Shown here piece by piece: positions 1-8,499 of a stretch of DNA of 64,000 nt (within the stretch, counting starts at the first letter, position 1; each line of letters begins with the position of its first letter). Under the pieces are notes generated by a model that saw only the letters and a program-made list of their open reading frames with translations, made no database searches and was not told where the DNA came from. This DNA is from an uncultured Bacteroidales bacterium (GTDB lineage: Bacteria; Bacteroidota; Bacteroidia; Bacteroidales; F082). The stretch spans positions 62,001 through 126,000 of the forward strand of contig CALCYT010000040.1 in assembly GCA_937906455.1 (NCBI GenBank), written 5' to 3'. Made by a program: the position numbers and the translations under genes.

Positions 1-125
1 TTGAGATGGCTCTTGACTCTGATTACAACGGGCATATCGAGTTCTTGAATTTCGATGCGGAGAACCTGACGAGCAACCCGAACATTATGGATTTAATTGA
101 AGAATACCGGAAAAAGCAATCATGA
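1..125 (+). CDS. C-terminal end of an unrecognised protein (partial)
   Basis: An open frame enters from the left edge (first full codon at base 3) and stops with TGA at 123-125. It encodes about 40 residues, acidic and ending in EEYRKKQS. The stop overlaps the next gene's start as ATGA, so the two are probably translationally coupled in one operon. I do not recognise the protein from this tail, and no domain can be assigned. Confidence 0.6.
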   Translation, partial: EMALDSDYNGHIEFLNFDAENLTSNPNIMDLIEEYRKKQS

Positions 126-610
126 AAAACTACTTTTACATATTTCTCATCGCCATGGTGCCTCTGATAGAGTTACGTGGTGCTCTTCCCGTAGCCTATG
201 GCATTCACGCCGCCAACCCGGACTTTAACCTGCTGTGGAGCTACGTCATCATTGCCATCGGCAACATGCTGCCGGTGCCTTTCATCTACTTGTTCGCCCG
301 CAAGGTGCTTGAATGGGGCAAGGGCAAAAAGTACATCGGCGGTTTTTTCACATGGTGTCTCCAAAAAGGCGAGAAAGGCGGTAAGAAACTGCAAGCCAAA
401 GCAGGCAAAGGCCTTTATTGGGCATTGGTTCTTTTCGTTGGAATACCGTTGCCCGGCACAGGAGCGTGGACAGGCACACTCGCAGCGAGTTTCTTAGACA
501 TGGGATTCAAGAAAAGTGTCATAGCCGTCGTGGGAGGCGTGGTGCTGGCAAGCGTCATTGTGGGCGTGGTTTGCACTTTGGGTTTTGGCGCAATATTTGG
601 AATAAATTAA
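122..610 (+). CDS. COG2426-type small membrane protein (putative small multidrug export family)
   Basis: This 162-residue integral membrane protein resembles the Sm_multidrug_ex/COG2426 family. Visible hallmarks are the N-terminal segment MVPLIELRGALPVAYG, a hydrophobic helix around residues 38-58, a Lys/Gly-rich cytoplasmic stretch around residues 65-95, a GIPLPGTGAWTG motif around residues 107-118, and a hydrophobic C-terminal helix. Length is normal for the family. It probably lies in the inner membrane. The family name implies small-molecule export, but substrates are poorly defined, so the function is inference. The start overlaps the preceding stop (ATGA), and aroE begins 2 bases after its stop. 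Confidence 0.75.
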   Translation: MKNYFYIFLIAMVPLIELRGALPVAYGIHAANPDFNLLWSYVIIAIGNMLPVPFIYLFARKVLEWGKGKKYIGGFFTWCLQKGEKGGKKLQAKAGKGLYWALVLFVGIPLPGTGAWTGTLAASFLDMGFKKSVIAVVGGVVLASVIVGVVCTLGFGAIFGIN

Positions 611-612
611 AA

Positions 613-1335
613 ATGCAATACTACGGACTCATCGGACACCCATTAAGCCATTCATTCTCAAAGGCTTATTTTGAAGACAAATTCAAAAACGAAGACCTCG
701 ACTGCTTTTTTGTGAACTTCGACATCGAGAAGCTCGACAGCATCAATGACATCCTTATCCAATATCCTGATTTACATGGTTTTACGATAACACATCCTTA
801 TAAAAAAGAGATTTTCAGATACCTTTATGACATCGACGATAACGCCCGACAAATCGGGGCAGTCAACGTTGTAAAAGTCGATAATGACGGACATCTCATC
901 GGATATAACACCGATTACATTGGTTTCCAAGGTGTCTTAGATGAGGCTGTAGATAGAAAAATCATCACCAAGGCATACGTTTGCGGCACCGGCGGGGCGT
1001 CAGAAGCCGTGAAATTCGTCTTGCAAAGAAAGAATATCAGTTTTGATGTTTTGTCAAGAAAAAACGACTCATATAAGTGCCTCAATGAACACGGTTTCCA
1101 TGACAACGAATTGATTGTCAATGCTACACCGGTTGGTATGTATCCAAAATCTGAAGAGATGCTCAACTTGCCATACGCCACGGCAAACAATAGCGACGTA
1201 TTCATCGATTTGATATATAATCCGGAAGAGACGATGTTTATGAGAGAAGCCAAAAAACATGGTGCAAATGTGTTCAACGGATTGAAAATGTTGAAGTTAC
1301 AAGCAGAAGCGGCATGGAAGATCTGGCGTGGTTAG
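613..1335 (+). CDS. aroE: shikimate dehydrogenase
   Basis: This 240-residue enzyme performs NADPH-dependent reduction of 3-dehydroshikimate to shikimate in chorismate and aromatic amino acid synthesis. The start is the ATG at 613, where homology begins (MQYYGLIGHPLSHSFSK); the frame is open upstream but overlaps the preceding gene. Visible motifs are the substrate loop GHPLSHSFSK, the catalytic-lysine motif (K64), GYNTD with catalytic D101, a nucleotide-binding GTGGAS loop, NATPVGMYP, and the C-terminal NGLKMLKLQAE helix. One oddity is that the usual N-V-T-x-P-x-K reads T-I-T-H-P-Y-K, so the conserved Asn is Thr58. It is a short family member, as is common in Bacteroidota. Operon position is second, after the COG2426 gene. 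Confidence 0.92.
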   Translation: MQYYGLIGHPLSHSFSKAYFEDKFKNEDLDCFFVNFDIEKLDSINDILIQYPDLHGFTITHPYKKEIFRYLYDIDDNARQIGAVNVVKVDNDGHLIGYNTDYIGFQGVLDEAVDRKIITKAYVCGTGGASEAVKFVLQRKNISFDVLSRKNDSYKCLNEHGFHDNELIVNATPVGMYPKSEEMLNLPYATANNSDVFIDLIYNPEETMFMREAKKHGANVFNGLKMLKLQAEAAWKIWRG

Positions 1336-1375
1336 TTGAGAGTGGAAAGATGGAGTTAAAGTTTTAGTTTAGATT

Positions 1376-3496
1376 ATGGAGTTTATTAGTAAGATAGTTA
1401 AAGAGTTTGGGGTGACGTCAAGAGTCGCCGGAAATGTGATTATGTTGCTTAGTGAGGGCGCGACGGTACCCTTTATTGCCCGTTATCGCAAGGAGATGAC
1501 CGACACCATGAACGAAGAGACGTTGTTTGAAGTCAAGAAACGCCTCGAACAGCTTGAAGAAATAGAGAAACGCAAGGAGTTTGTGTTGAAATCGATAGCC
1601 GAGCAAGAGAAACTGACGCCTGAGCTTGAGCGACAGATAAACAACGCCGAGACGTTACAGGACGTGGAAGACCTTTACCTCCCCTACAAGCCGAAACGCC
1701 GCACTAAGGCTGAGATAGCACGCCAGAAAGGTTTAGAGCCTTTAGCGAGACTCATCATGTCGCAGAACAACAACGACGTGAACGGCATGGCGAAACGCTT
1801 CATCAACAAGGAGAAAGACGTGAACAATGAAGACGAGGCCTTGAAAGGTGCCTGCGACATCATGGCAGAGTGGATCTCCGAAAACATCAACGGACGCAAC
1901 AAGATACGTAAGATTTACCATAAGGAGGGTGTCATATCATCCACCTTGGTGAAGGGCAAGGAGACCGAGGCGCAGACCTACAAACAGTATTTCGACTTCA
2001 ACGAGCCTATAGCCAAAGCACCTTCACATCGTATCTTGGCGTTGTTTCGCGCTGAGGATGAAGGACTTCTGAAGGTGAAGCTCAGCATCAACGCTGACGA
2101 TGCCCTCAACGTGCTTGACAATATCTTCCTGAAGAACGACAATGCCTCCACCGACTTGGTGCAAGACGCCATCGACGACGCATGGAAACGTCTGCTGGAG
2201 CCGTCTATCGAGACGGAGATACGCGCTATCTACAAAGCAAAAGCCGACGAAGTGGCGGTAAGGGTGTTCGCGGAGAACCTCCGACAGCTGCTCTTGGCGG
2301 CACCATTGGGCAAGAAACGTGTCCTTGCCCTCGACCCAGGCTTCCGTACAGGCTGTAAGGTGGTGATTCTTAATGAATTTGGAGCTTTGATACATAATGA
2401 GACAATCTACCCTCACCCACCACAAAACGAACATGGCAAGGCTGCGGCTAAGATAGCACATCTGGTGCAGGCCTATAAGATTGATGTCATAGCCATCGGC
2501 AACGGCACCGCCGGACGCGAGACCGAAGACTTCATCAAAAGCATCCGTTTCGACCGTGACATCACCGCCGTGATGGTCAACGAGAGCGGCGCCTCGATAT
2601 ATTCGGCAAGCAAGGTGGCGCGCGACGAGTTTCCCGACTACGATATCACGGTGCGTGGCGCTGTGAGCATAGGCCGTCGCCTCATGGACCCGCTCGCGGA
2701 ACTTGTGAAAATAGACCCTAAGTCGATAGGTGTCGGACAATATCAGCACGATGTCAACCAGAAGATGCTCGGCGACGAGCTTAACACCGTTGTCGAGAGT
2801 TGCGTGAACGCCGTGGGTGTAGAGCTTAACTCCGCCAGCGAGCAGCTGCTGTCGTATGTGAGCGGCGTGGGACCTCAGCTCGCAAGCTCCATCGTCAAAT
2901 ACAGGAACGAAAAAGGAGGCTTCACTAACCGTAAACAGCTGCTTGAAGTGCCGCGTCTCGGCAACAAAGCCTTTGAACAATGTGCGGGATTCCTGAGGAT
3001 TCATGGGGCAAAACAGCCTCTCGACGCCAGCGCGGTGCATCCGGAGAGTTATCATATCGTTGAGAAAATGGCGGGAAAACTCGGTGTGAAAGTAGAGGAA
3101 CTCATTGGAAATGAAGAACTTATAGCTAAGATAAATCCCAAAGAGTTCATCGAGAAAGACTTCGGAATCGAGACAATAAACGACATCATCGAAGAGCTTA
3201 AGAAACCAGGCCGTGACCCGAGAAAGTCGTTCGAGGTGTTTGAGTTCGACAAAAACATCCGCACTATCAATGACTTGAAGCAAGGCATGCAACTCGTGGG
3301 GATCGTCACCAACATCACGGCGTTCGGCTGTTTCGTGGATGTCGGGGTGCATCAGGACGGACTCGTACACATCAGCGAGATGTCGAACAGCTTCGTCAAC
3401 GACCCGAATCAGGTGGTAAGACTTAACCAGAAGGTGAAAGTCAGGGTTCTCGACGTTGATATCCCTCGCAAACGCATTAGTTTAAGCATGAAATAA
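1376..3496 (+). CDS. tex: Tex family RNA-binding transcription accessory protein
   Basis: This 706-residue cytoplasmic nucleic-acid-binding protein has full Tex architecture. It has a helical N-terminal Tex domain (residues 1-190), central helices, a YqgF/RNase H-like fold from about residue 315 (RVLALDPGFRTGCKVV), a helix-hairpin-helix region around 485-550 (YVSGVGPQLASSIVKYRNEKG), and a C-terminal S1 RNA-binding domain from about 640 (GMQLVGIVTNITAFGCFVDV). The family is linked to transcription and RNA quality control, but the molecular role is not settled. The 40-base gap after aroE holds only degenerate GTT(T/G)AGA-like sequence and no clear promoter. Large open frames on the opposite strand of this gene are shadows. 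Confidence 0.93.
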   Translation: MEFISKIVKEFGVTSRVAGNVIMLLSEGATVPFIARYRKEMTDTMNEETLFEVKKRLEQLEEIEKRKEFVLKSIAEQEKLTPELERQINNAETLQDVEDLYLPYKPKRRTKAEIARQKGLEPLARLIMSQNNNDVNGMAKRFINKEKDVNNEDEALKGACDIMAEWISENINGRNKIRKIYHKEGVISSTLVKGKETEAQTYKQYFDFNEPIAKAPSHRILALFRAEDEGLLKVKLSINADDALNVLDNIFLKNDNASTDLVQDAIDDAWKRLLEPSIETEIRAIYKAKADEVAVRVFAENLRQLLLAAPLGKKRVLALDPGFRTGCKVVILNEFGALIHNETIYPHPPQNEHGKAAAKIAHLVQAYKIDVIAIGNGTAGRETEDFIKSIRFDRDITAVMVNESGASIYSASKVARDEFPDYDITVRGAVSIGRRLMDPLAELVKIDPKSIGVGQYQHDVNQKMLGDELNTVVESCVNAVGVELNSASEQLLSYVSGVGPQLASSIVKYRNEKGGFTNRKQLLEVPRLGNKAFEQCAGFLRIHGAKQPLDASAVHPESYHIVEKMAGKLGVKVEELIGNEELIAKINPKEFIEKDFGIETINDIIEELKKPGRDPRKSFEVFEFDKNIRTINDLKQGMQLVGIVTNITAFGCFVDVGVHQDGLVHISEMSNSFVNDPNQVVRLNQKVKVRVLDVDIPRKRISLSMK

Positions 3497-3540
3497 AATA
3501 AATTCATAACAGCGACGTTATGGATTTAAAATGATACTAC

Positions 3541-4332
3541 ATGAAGAAAAGCTTTATCATCGGCATAGTGCTTGCTTTGACAATGCTGTCGAACATCGCC
3601 AAGTCACAGATTTTCTTGGGAGAAGCCTTTGTCGGGTACAACATCTGCCAAGTTGACGGCGACCAGATTATGGGCTATTTTCAGCCGGGCATCAACGTTG
3701 GAGTAGGCGTGTTGACGCCTGTTTGGACGAAGAACAATTTCAGCCTCGAACTGTCGATAGAGGTGCTGTACAACCAGAAGGGCGCCAAACAAGGCAGGAA
3801 ATATTTCGACCATCAGATAGACCCTGTCACGGGTGTTGAAATCACGGGAGAATACAATCTTAAGATGAGATATGGCGAAGTACCCTTCATGGTTTATTTC
3901 ACCGATAAAAAACTCGTCTCCGCCGGTGTCGGCGTCTCTTACGCCCGACTGATGGGACTGTCAGAATATGAACACGGAGTAAAGACTGACGTCACCGCTA
4001 CAAGTGGCGAATTTAACCAAAACGAGTTCAATATCTTGGCTGATGTTAAGCTCCGCATCTATAAGAGATGGAAGCTTGGTGTCAGATATTCCTATTCATT
4101 AAATTCGATAAGGACACGTGAATTTTTCAACACCGAAGGTGAGTCGCAAGGCATTTTTAATCAGTATAACAACCTCTTCACCTTCCGCTTGACGTATGTG
4201 TTCAACGAGAAGCTCGAAACTCTGCAACGAGAAGAGTACCGCTACACGGGCGATAACCCTAAATTCCATGACAAAGCTGTCGCTCGGCAGTTGAAAAAAC
4301 TTCAACGCAAACAGGCAAAGGAGAAACAATAA
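3541..4332 (+). CDS. outer-membrane beta-barrel protein (porin family, PF13568-like)
   Basis: This 263-residue exported protein has a signal peptide at residues 1-22 (MKKSFIIGIVLALTM... ending NIAKSQ). The mature part has alternating hydrophobic and aromatic strands typical of the small Bacteroidota beta-barrel family PF13568: VGYNICQVDGDQ near the start, GVGVLTPVW, VPFMVYF, AGVGVSYARL, LGVRYSYSLNSI and FRLTYVFNEK near the end. The C-terminus has a Lys/Gln-rich tail after the last strand. The exact role is unknown. It follows tex by 44 bases, in which CATAAC and GTTATG arms form a small dyad (3506-3523); no TAnnTTTG promoter is obvious. Confidence 0.75.
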   Translation: MKKSFIIGIVLALTMLSNIAKSQIFLGEAFVGYNICQVDGDQIMGYFQPGINVGVGVLTPVWTKNNFSLELSIEVLYNQKGAKQGRKYFDHQIDPVTGVEITGEYNLKMRYGEVPFMVYFTDKKLVSAGVGVSYARLMGLSEYEHGVKTDVTATSGEFNQNEFNILADVKLRIYKRWKLGVRYSYSLNSIRTREFFNTEGESQGIFNQYNNLFTFRLTYVFNEKLETLQREEYRYTGDNPKFHDKAVARQLKKLQRKQAKEKQ

Positions 4333-4337
4333 TAGTC

Positions 4338-4372
4338 TTTAGACTTTAGACGTTAGACTTTAGACGTTAGTG
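4338..4372 (+). repeat. 7-bp tandem repeat array ([T/G]TTAGAC x5)
   Basis: Five contiguous heptamers read TTTAGAC, TTTAGAC, GTTAGAC, TTTAGAC, GTTAGTG. The array sits between two convergent genes, immediately after the barrel-protein stop codon and just before the end of the reverse-strand DPP III gene. It belongs to a dispersed family also found near 22564, 33254, 35785, 48548 and 60714. Confidence 0.85.
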
Positions 4373-4374
4373 GG

Positions 4375-6975
4375 TTATTCGATGACAGTGACGAGGTTAC
4401 GTAGTTCTTTCATTGTCTCGATGTGTCCGTTTTTGTCAACATAGCCGAGGCCAGGAAGCAACAGCTCGATGTTTCTGCCGTCATCATAGAACTCCATCAG
4501 GGTGTTTTTGACACAGTATTCGGTTGCTATTCCACTGATAACCAAGTTCTTAGTCGCAACCACCTCATGCAGCTGCCGTCCGTCTGGACCCACTGACTCG
4601 AATCCTGAATACTGTTCTTTGTCAACTTCCTCGCCTTTACGGAAGATGTTTCTCTGCGGGTCAGGGCGGTTTGCCGGGTTGATGATGTCGTTGTAGAACG
4701 CCTCGTGGATAGTTCCACCATGTGTTCCCTGAACGCAATGTACCGGCCAGATGCCGCCGTAATCCTTAAACGAGCTATGGTTAAATGGGTGATAGTCAGT
4801 GATGTAAAACACCTTCTCGTCCGGATGCGCATTGATGTATTTTACGACTTCATGCACTGCATTTTCAGCATTACCGCAGGCCAAGGTGCCGTCGATGAAG
4901 TCGTAAAGCATGTCAACGATGAGATGCGCCGGGGCGTCATGATTTTCCTCCACGAAGCTGTAGTTCTTCCCGTAGTCGAGATGCTGCTGCAAGAAATCGC
5001 AAGGATAATTGACTTGATAATCAACGACTTTACCGCCTTTCATTACAGGGACAATCTCAGGATTTATGAATCCGCCGTAAGGCTTCAGTCCAAGAGCCTG
5101 GTAACGTGCCTTGACCTCTTTATGAAGTTCCGGATTGATTTTCACGCCATAAGTCTCGACGAGATATTTTCCGCCCTCATAGTCGCCCTCCGACTTAACA
5201 CGTTGAATCTCAGCGAGAAGGTCACCAAACAAGCCACGTAGTTTCTCGTAGTCATTGATGACGAAATACGTCTTGCCGTCGCGTACTTTTTTCTCTATGA
5301 CATTGTCTTTCAAGCCTTTTTCATAGCACCACCAGCTGATGAGGGCGCGGTCTTGCATATGAGCCTCTGTTATGTCTTTGCCGAGTTCTATACGCGCGAG
5401 CTGACTCATGAGACCGTTGCGGATGAAGTCGGCGTACTGTGCCTTATAGCATTCCATATTAGGAAGGATGCCGAGCTCCACCATCTTAGGGTCGGCGCAA
5501 TAATACAGGCCGAAGAGGTCGGCGCGTGCTTCTTCGAGAGCCGAGCTGTACTCTTTCAAGGCGTTGGGTTGTGTGGTGGGCAGCAGCTGTCCCGAGCCGT
5601 GACCGAGACATTCATGCAAGTCGGTGTGCAACACGTCGGCTATGCTGCTGTATTTCTTACAAAGCTCTATTTCTTCCTTAGAATATGCGAACTCAGCCAA
5701 GACGCTCTTCGGCGACTCGTTGGCGGCCTTGTCGTAGGCGTCCATCAAGTTGGTGATTGTCACCGACTTAGAGCCGTGTTCCTTACGAATCCAGTCGGCA
5801 TTAGGCAGGTTGATGCCAATAGGAGGTGCCGGGAAGTTGTCGCCTCCCAGGGTGGTGGCGATGATACCCTTTGCGCTCACGCCCTTGCATTCTTTCTTTT
5901 TGAAGCGCGGGTCAACAGGCGAGTTATCCTCAAACCATTGAGCGTTGGCACTGATTATCTCCGAGCGTTTCGTCGCCTCCTCGTCCTTGAAATTGACGAT
6001 GGCCGCCCATGTGGCCTTCATGCCCATCGGGTCGTTGTAATCCTCAATAAATCCATTCACGAAGTCGATTCTTGAAAGAGAGTCTTCAACCCATGCGATG
6101 TTGTATTCGTCCCATTTCTCAAGCGAACCCGTTGTGTAATAATCGATTAAAAGATCAGTATATTTGCGTTGAGCGTCGTTTTCAGCCACCTCGTTGGCTT
6201 TCTTCAGCCAGCCGATAATCTGTTCCAAAGCCTTGCCGTAAAGACCGTCAACCTTATACACCTCTTCACGAAGTCTGCCGTTTTCCTTGACGAGCTTGGA
6301 ATTGAGACCGTAAGAGATGGGGTACTCGTCGTCAGGCTTGCGTTGAGCGTCATAAAACGCCTCGACATCACCTTTATTAATATTACCTTCATAGAAATTG
6401 ACGCATGAGTTTTGGATTATATCCTCTTCCCCACTGCGGCGCATCTTGTACAAATCCCGGTCGAAAATGACAGGGGTGATGAACGTCAGGAAGTCATCAA
6501 CAGTCTCACCCTCGGCCAATGGCAGCAATTTCGGGTCAGATTTTCTCACAAGCTGTGCGAAATATTCCTCGGAAATCTCAGGAAACATCTTATCCTCGGC
6601 ATAATGATGATGGATACCGTTGCTGAAGAACACGCGTTTCGCATAAACCACAAAGTTCTGATAGTCAGCGCATTTCTTATCACCATTATAAGAATTCAGC
6701 ACAGCCTCAAGTGTCTTGCGCACAGTGAGGTTATACTTGAAATTCTGGTCGGCGAGAATATCGCGGCCGCATTTCGCCGCTTCACCGAGATAATAAATAT
6801 ACTCTTTTTGTTGCAGCGTCAACTCATCCCATCCGGGAATCTGATAACGCATCACTTTCAGGTCGGCAAACTCATCGACCAGATACTTGAACTCTCCGTT
6901 TTGAGCCTTCTTACCGCATGATGCACAGGCAGTTATAAGACCAGCAATACTTAATACCATGACAAATTTTTTCAT
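4375..6975 (-). CDS. lipoprotein fusion: dipeptidyl-peptidase III (M49) plus C-terminal nicotinamidase domain
   Basis: This 866-residue protein begins with a lipoprotein signal (VLSIAGLITAC, Cys17 as lipidation site). Residues from about 30 to 660 match the zinc dipeptidyl-peptidase III family M49: HECLGH at 454-459 supplies the zinc-binding His pair and catalytic Glu, and EEARAD at 481-486 the third ligand. The M49 part ends as the family usually does (YPCDFLQQHLDYGKNYSF). Without a break, residues about 684-866 form a complete nicotinamidase/isochorismatase-like hydrolase: Asp688 (IVDMLYDF), metal ligands Asp727, His729, His733 and His746 (ITDYHPFNHSSF, WPVHCVQGT), Lys780 (FRKG) and nucleophile Cys821 (GIATEYCVKNT). 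The first activity trims dipeptides; the second would deamidate nicotinamide to nicotinate. An envelope location is predicted. Standalone family members of each kind are about 675 and 200 residues. Confidence 0.88.
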   Translation of the reverse strand: MKKFVMVLSIAGLITACASCGKKAQNGEFKYLVDEFADLKVMRYQIPGWDELTLQQKEYIYYLGEAAKCGRDILADQNFKYNLTVRKTLEAVLNSYNGDKKCADYQNFVVYAKRVFFSNGIHHHYAEDKMFPEISEEYFAQLVRKSDPKLLPLAEGETVDDFLTFITPVIFDRDLYKMRRSGEEDIIQNSCVNFYEGNINKGDVEAFYDAQRKPDDEYPISYGLNSKLVKENGRLREEVYKVDGLYGKALEQIIGWLKKANEVAENDAQRKYTDLLIDYYTTGSLEKWDEYNIAWVEDSLSRIDFVNGFIEDYNDPMGMKATWAAIVNFKDEEATKRSEIISANAQWFEDNSPVDPRFKKKECKGVSAKGIIATTLGGDNFPAPPIGINLPNADWIRKEHGSKSVTITNLMDAYDKAANESPKSVLAEFAYSKEEIELCKKYSSIADVLHTDLHECLGHGSGQLLPTTQPNALKEYSSALEEARADLFGLYYCADPKMVELGILPNMECYKAQYADFIRNGLMSQLARIELGKDITEAHMQDRALISWWCYEKGLKDNVIEKKVRDGKTYFVINDYEKLRGLFGDLLAEIQRVKSEGDYEGGKYLVETYGVKINPELHKEVKARYQALGLKPYGGFINPEIVPVMKGGKVVDYQVNYPCDFLQQHLDYGKNYSFVEENHDAPAHLIVDMLYDFIDGTLACGNAENAVHEVVKYINAHPDEKVFYITDYHPFNHSSFKDYGGIWPVHCVQGTHGGTIHEAFYNDIINPANRPDPQRNIFRKGEEVDKEQYSGFESVGPDGRQLHEVVATKNLVISGIATEYCVKNTLMEFYDDGRNIELLLPGLGYVDKNGHIETMKELRNLVTVIE

Positions 6976-7009
6976 TATTATAATTTTTGAATTTTTATTT
7001 CGTTATGAA

Positions 7010-7041
7010 TTGCAAAATTATTGAATTTTTTCGTATCTTTG
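7010..7041 (+). promoter_or_regulatory. promoter of the SPFH-smpB operon
   Basis: TTG (7010-7012), 21 nt, then TATCTTTG (7034-7041), 31 bases ahead of the ATG at 7072. The -33 element directly abuts the opposing promoter's -7 box. Confidence 0.75.
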
Positions 7042-7045
7042 CAAA
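7013..7045 (-). promoter_or_regulatory. promoter of the DPP III-nicotinamidase gene
   Basis: On the reverse strand, TTTG (7045-7042), 21 nt, then TAATTTTG (7020-7013) matches the Bacteroidota TTTG/TAnnTTTG promoter. The -7 box ends 38 bases upstream of the start codon. It interleaves with the opposing promoter at 7010-7041. Confidence 0.7.
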
Positions 7046-7071
7046 AATTAACAAATTAAAAATTTTAAGAC

Positions 7072-7932
7072 ATGGAATACACGCAACAATCTAATTATCA
7101 ACAGAACAAGCCATCGAATGGAAAAAAATACGGACCGATTATCCTGATAGGTGCGTTAGTGTTGTTACTCATCATTTTCTGGAGCCGCATCACCGTCACT
7201 ATTCCTGCGGGACACGGCGGAGTGCTTTACCGTTTGTTTGGCGGCGGTATTGACACCTCGAAGACCTTTGAGGAAGGCTTCCATTTCATCGCACCATGGA
7301 ACAGCATGACGCTTTACGAGACACGTCAGCAGGTCGCCGACGAGGAGATGAGCGCGCTGTCATCTAACGGATTGGAAATCAAGATAGAATTTTCCACATG
7401 GTATCAACCGAAATGGCAGGAGTTGGGTTATCTTCATGCCACCATCGGCACACAATATCTGACACGTGCCGTCTATCCAGCCATGCGTTCGGCGGCGAGA
7501 AGCGTGCTTGGCAGATACACTCCGGAGCAGATATACTCCACAAAACGCGATGCCATCCAGGAAGAGATTTTCATTGAGACGAAAAACCTTCTCGAAGGCA
7601 AGCACATACAACTCAACCAGGTGCTCATCCGCTCGGTGACGCTTCCTCCAACCATCAAATCAGCAATTGAGAGCAAGCTGAAACAGGAACAAGAGGCTTT
7701 GGAATACGAGTTCAAGCTTGAGAAAGCATCGCAAGAGGCTGAGCGTCAGCGTGTTGAGGCAGAAGGCAAGGCAAGAGCCAACAACATCGTGAGCGCAAGT
7801 ATCAACGACAAGATTTTGCGCGAGAAAGGTATCGACGCCACACTTAAACTCGCCGAGTCACCAAACACCAAAATAGTGATTGTCGGCAACAGCAAAGATG
7901 GCATGCCGCTGATTTTGGGAGATATAAAATAA
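7072..7932 (+). CDS. SPFH/prohibitin-family membrane protein
   Basis: This 286-residue protein has a short polar N-terminus, one transmembrane helix at residues about 22-40 ([15 protein letters not shown]), then the SPFH (band 7) domain: [29 protein letters not shown], and [18 protein letters not shown] charged helix rich in Glu, Ala and Arg follows (residues about 200-245, [33 protein letters not shown]), typical of oligomer-forming prohibitin-like proteins. Such proteins form ring or scaffold assemblies in membranes and often modulate membrane proteases; the specific partner is unknown. It is first in an operon with smpB, whose ATG overlaps its TAA stop. Confidence 0.85.
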   Translation: MEYTQQSNYQQNKPSNGKKYGPIILIGALVLLLIIFWSRITVTIPAGHGGVLYRLFGGGIDTSKTFEEGFHFIAPWNSMTLYETRQQVADEEMSALSSNGLEIKIEFSTWYQPKWQELGYLHATIGTQYLTRAVYPAMRSAARSVLGRYTPEQIYSTKRDAIQEEIFIETKNLLEGKHIQLNQVLIRSVTLPPTIKSAIESKLKQEQEALEYEFKLEKASQEAERQRVEAEGKARANNIVSASINDKILREKGIDATLKLAESPNTKIVIVGNSKDGMPLILGDIK

Positions 7933-8477
7933 TGGCGAATAAAGTTAAACAGGTCAAAATAAGCATAAAAAACAGGCGCGCGTCGTTTGAGTATTTCCTC
8001 ATCGACAGATATACAGCAGGCATAGTCCTGACAGGCACGGAAATAAAAAGCATACGCGAAGGCAAGGCGAGTCTCGTGGATTCGTACTGTTCTTTCATAA
8101 AAGATGAGCTTTATGTGATAGGCATGCACATAGCTGAATACGCCTTCGGGACGTACAACAACCATGTGCCGAAACGCGACAGAAAACTCCTGCTCACCAG
8201 GAAAGAGCTGCGCAAACTCAAGGCGAAAAGCGCAGAGAAAGGCTTCACCATCGTGCCTGTTGAGATGTTTGTGAATGAGCGCGGACTCGCGAAAATGGAG
8301 ATAGCATTAGCGAAAGGAAAACATTTTTACGACAAGAGAGATAGTTTGAAAGAGAAGGATTCAAAAAAGAAATTAAGGAATATTAACAGGTCGTCATTTC
8401 GACCCAAGCATAATGTAATGGAGCGAAGTGGAGAAATCCTCTTATTCGATAGTATTTTGCAAAAGAGGATTTCTTGA
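7932..8477 (+). CDS. smpB: SsrA-binding protein SmpB with repeat-encoded C-terminal extension
   Basis: This is the trans-translation factor that delivers tmRNA to stalled ribosomes. The core is standard: [59 protein letters not shown], and the tail [16 protein letters not shown]. Family members are about 150-160 residues, whereas this one is 181. Residues 154-181 ([18 protein letters not shown]...) are encoded by a palindromic repeat (8391 to about 8492) that also supplies the stop codon. In the family, the C-terminal tail enters the mRNA channel, so the extension may matter. The ATG overlaps the stop of the SPFH gene. Confidence 0.93.
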   Translation: MANKVKQVKISIKNRRASFEYFLIDRYTAGIVLTGTEIKSIREGKASLVDSYCSFIKDELYVIGMHIAEYAFGTYNNHVPKRDRKLLLTRKELRKLKAKSAEKGFTIVPVEMFVNERGLAKMEIALAKGKHFYDKRDSLKEKDSKKKLRNINRSSFRPKHNVMERSGEILLFDSILQKRIS

Positions 8478-8492
8478 CAAGTTCGTAATGAT
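8391..8492. repeat. palindromic repeat, copy A (in smpB)
   Basis: The left arm starts CGTCATTTCGACCC (from 8392) and runs to GTGGAGAAATCCTCTT. The inner right arm, AAGAGGATTTCT (8463-8474), is the exact reverse complement of the inner left arm, AGAAATCCTCTT (8432-8443). The outer right arm is degraded (GTTCGTAATGAT instead of TCGAAATGACG). It is a diverged member of the family seen intact at 57915-58022. It covers the end of smpB and stops just before the next gene's start. Confidence 0.75.
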
Positions 8493-8499
8493 ATTAAGG

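Noticed and set aside
2024..3370. A 448-codon open frame on the reverse strand
   Set aside because: It is antisense to tex, has no recognisable domain or start context, and is explained by codon bias of the real gene.
3506..3523. CATAAC/GTTATG dyad before the barrel-protein gene
   Set aside because: Six-base arms with no T run or repeat elsewhere; too weak to call a terminator or operator.
5353..6075. A 240-codon + strand open frame inside the DPP III gene
   Set aside because: The opposite strand holds an unambiguous M49 domain here; the shadow has low-complexity, unconserved sequence.
8431..8474. Hairpin at the end of smpB as a rho-independent terminator
   Set aside because: No T run follows and the sequence is part of the palindromic repeat family; the thioredoxin gene just downstream may be co-transcribed.
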